This document shows, one piece after another, positions 63,591-64,000 of a stretch of DNA of 64,000 bases. The stretch spans positions 186,001 through 250,000 of the forward strand of contig NZ_CANLVF010000005.1 of NCBI RefSeq assembly GCF_947494555.1. The letters are read 5' to 3'. Every line of letters begins with the position of its first letter. Position 1 is the stretch's first letter. This stretch comes from an uncultured Roseibium sp. (GTDB lineage: Bacteria > Pseudomonadota > Alphaproteobacteria > Rhizobiales > Stappiaceae). Made by a program: the position numbers and the translations under genes. The notes beneath the pieces were generated by a model. That model saw only the letters and a list, made by a program, of their open reading frames with translations. It did not search any database and was not told the DNA's origin.

Positions 63591-64000
63591 ATGCCACTTG
63601 AACTAACTCTCGGCATTATTGGCGGAAGCGGCCAACTCGGCAGCGCCGTCGCGGCAGGCTGGCTTACAGGCGATTGCATCCGTCAGGAAAATCTCTGGGT
63701 TTCAAACCGGTCCGGCAGGTCATCCGGGCTCGACGATTGGACAGAGGTTCAGTTCACTGCCTCAAATCAGGTTCTCGCCGATGCATGCGATGTCGTTGTC
63801 CTGTCCGTTCCGCCGGCTCTGATCGACACAATTGACATTCAGGTACCACCGGAAAAGCTCGTCCTGTCACTGATGGCCGGCGTTTCTCGCCAGCAAATCA
63901 GGGATCTGACGGGAACGCGAAAGGCCGTGCGAGCCATGTCGAGCCCCGCCGCCCGGCAGCGGCTGGCTTATTCTCCCTGGTTTGCACCGGACGGATTGGA
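63591..64000 (+). CDS. Pyrroline-5-carboxylate reductase-like protein, partial
   Basis: The first 136 codons or so of a gene that runs off the right edge. The N-terminus has the NADPH-binding GIIGGSGQLGSAVAAG (a Rossmann glycine loop), VVVLSVPPALID, LVLSLMAGVSRQQI and RAMSSPAARQR, in the order expected of ProC. A housekeeping proC usually has MPNTPA where this has MSSPAA, so it may be a divergent paralogue. GGAGG lies seven bases before the ATG. The C-terminus cannot be assessed. Confidence 0.75.
   Translation, partial: MPLELTLGIIGGSGQLGSAVAAGWLTGDCIRQENLWVSNRSGRSSGLDDWTEVQFTASNQVLADACDVVVLSVPPALIDTIDIQVPPEKLVLSLMAGVSRQQIRDLTGTRKAVRAMSSPAARQRLAYSPWFAPDGL

Noticed and set aside
1..64000. tRNA or rRNA genes, CRISPR arrays, insertion sequences, prophage or integrase genes, toxin-antitoxin pairs
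   Set aside because: None could be recognised by eye; a covariance-model search for small RNAs has not been run.

Overview
The window is chromosomal DNA of a moderately GC-rich alphaproteobacterium, most likely of the order Hyphomicrobiales (Rhizobiales) and perhaps a marine Stappiaceae-type organism. The pointers are a FixL-FixJ-FixK oxygen cascade with a perfect FixK/FNR box upstream of hemN, a PodJ-like polarity protein, a DUF952-pyrD gene pair, a TIGR02186-TauE/SafE pair, an alphaproteobacterial-type SOS box (GAAC-N7-GAAC), and a DUF6460-like small membrane protein. The taxonomic assignment is inference from gene content. I found no rRNA or tRNA gene, CRISPR array, insertion sequence, integrase or prophage gene. 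Gene density is high and nearly every gene looks intact.

Layout. 0.2-3.5 kb: DMT exporter, GcvA-like LysR regulator and a divergent serine-hydroxymethyltransferase-like PLP enzyme. 3.5-7.4 kb: a LOV (blue-light) histidine kinase, a single-domain response regulator and a chemoreceptor with a PilZ-like tail, closed by a strong terminator. 7.6-12.5 kb: AbrB-family membrane protein, GST, hemN, an unknown 199-aa protein and fixK. 12.8-17.1 kb: SDR, LysR, a stand-alone receiver, fixJ and fixL. 17.2-25.6 kb: class I aminotransferase, a 1173-aa SLC5-type transporter/histidine-kinase/receiver fusion, a GGDEF-EAL membrane protein and a LuxR-type response regulator. 26-40.9 kb: the four genes of the ligase-associated DNA repair module (ligase; exonuclease; DEXH helicase and PdeM nuclease) occur in two pieces separated by a second PilZ-tailed chemoreceptor, a DEAD-box RNA helicase, a MipA/OmpV porin-like protein, a TetR regulator and an NTF2-like protein. 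40.9-48.7 kb: envelope genes, namely an AI-2E family permease, the TIGR02186/TauE pair and a very long PodJ-like protein. 49.1-56.3 kb: a MerR regulator and a fatty-acid beta-oxidation operon (acyl-CoA dehydrogenase, GST, thiolase, cupin, FadJ). 56.4-64 kb: AraC regulator, small membrane protein, histone-deacetylase-like hydrolase, MATE exporter, pyrD, DUF952 protein, SNase-like protein and the start of a proC-like gene.

How the genes work together. Sensing dominates: light (LOV), oxygen (FixL), a metabolite through the SLC5-kinase, c-di-GMP (GGDEF-EAL, two PilZ-tailed receptors). The strongest regulatory signals read directly from the DNA are: the FixK box centred exactly 41.5 bp upstream of the hemN ATG; a TTTACG-N4-CGTAAA palindrome inside a 20-bp promoter spacer ahead of the acyl-CoA dehydrogenase, with a near copy ahead of the MerR gene; an SOS box between the divergent exonuclease and helicase genes; and a terminator hairpin that ends only a few bases before the ligase start codon. 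The most promising system-level candidate is the LOV kinase/receiver/PilZ-chemoreceptor cluster.
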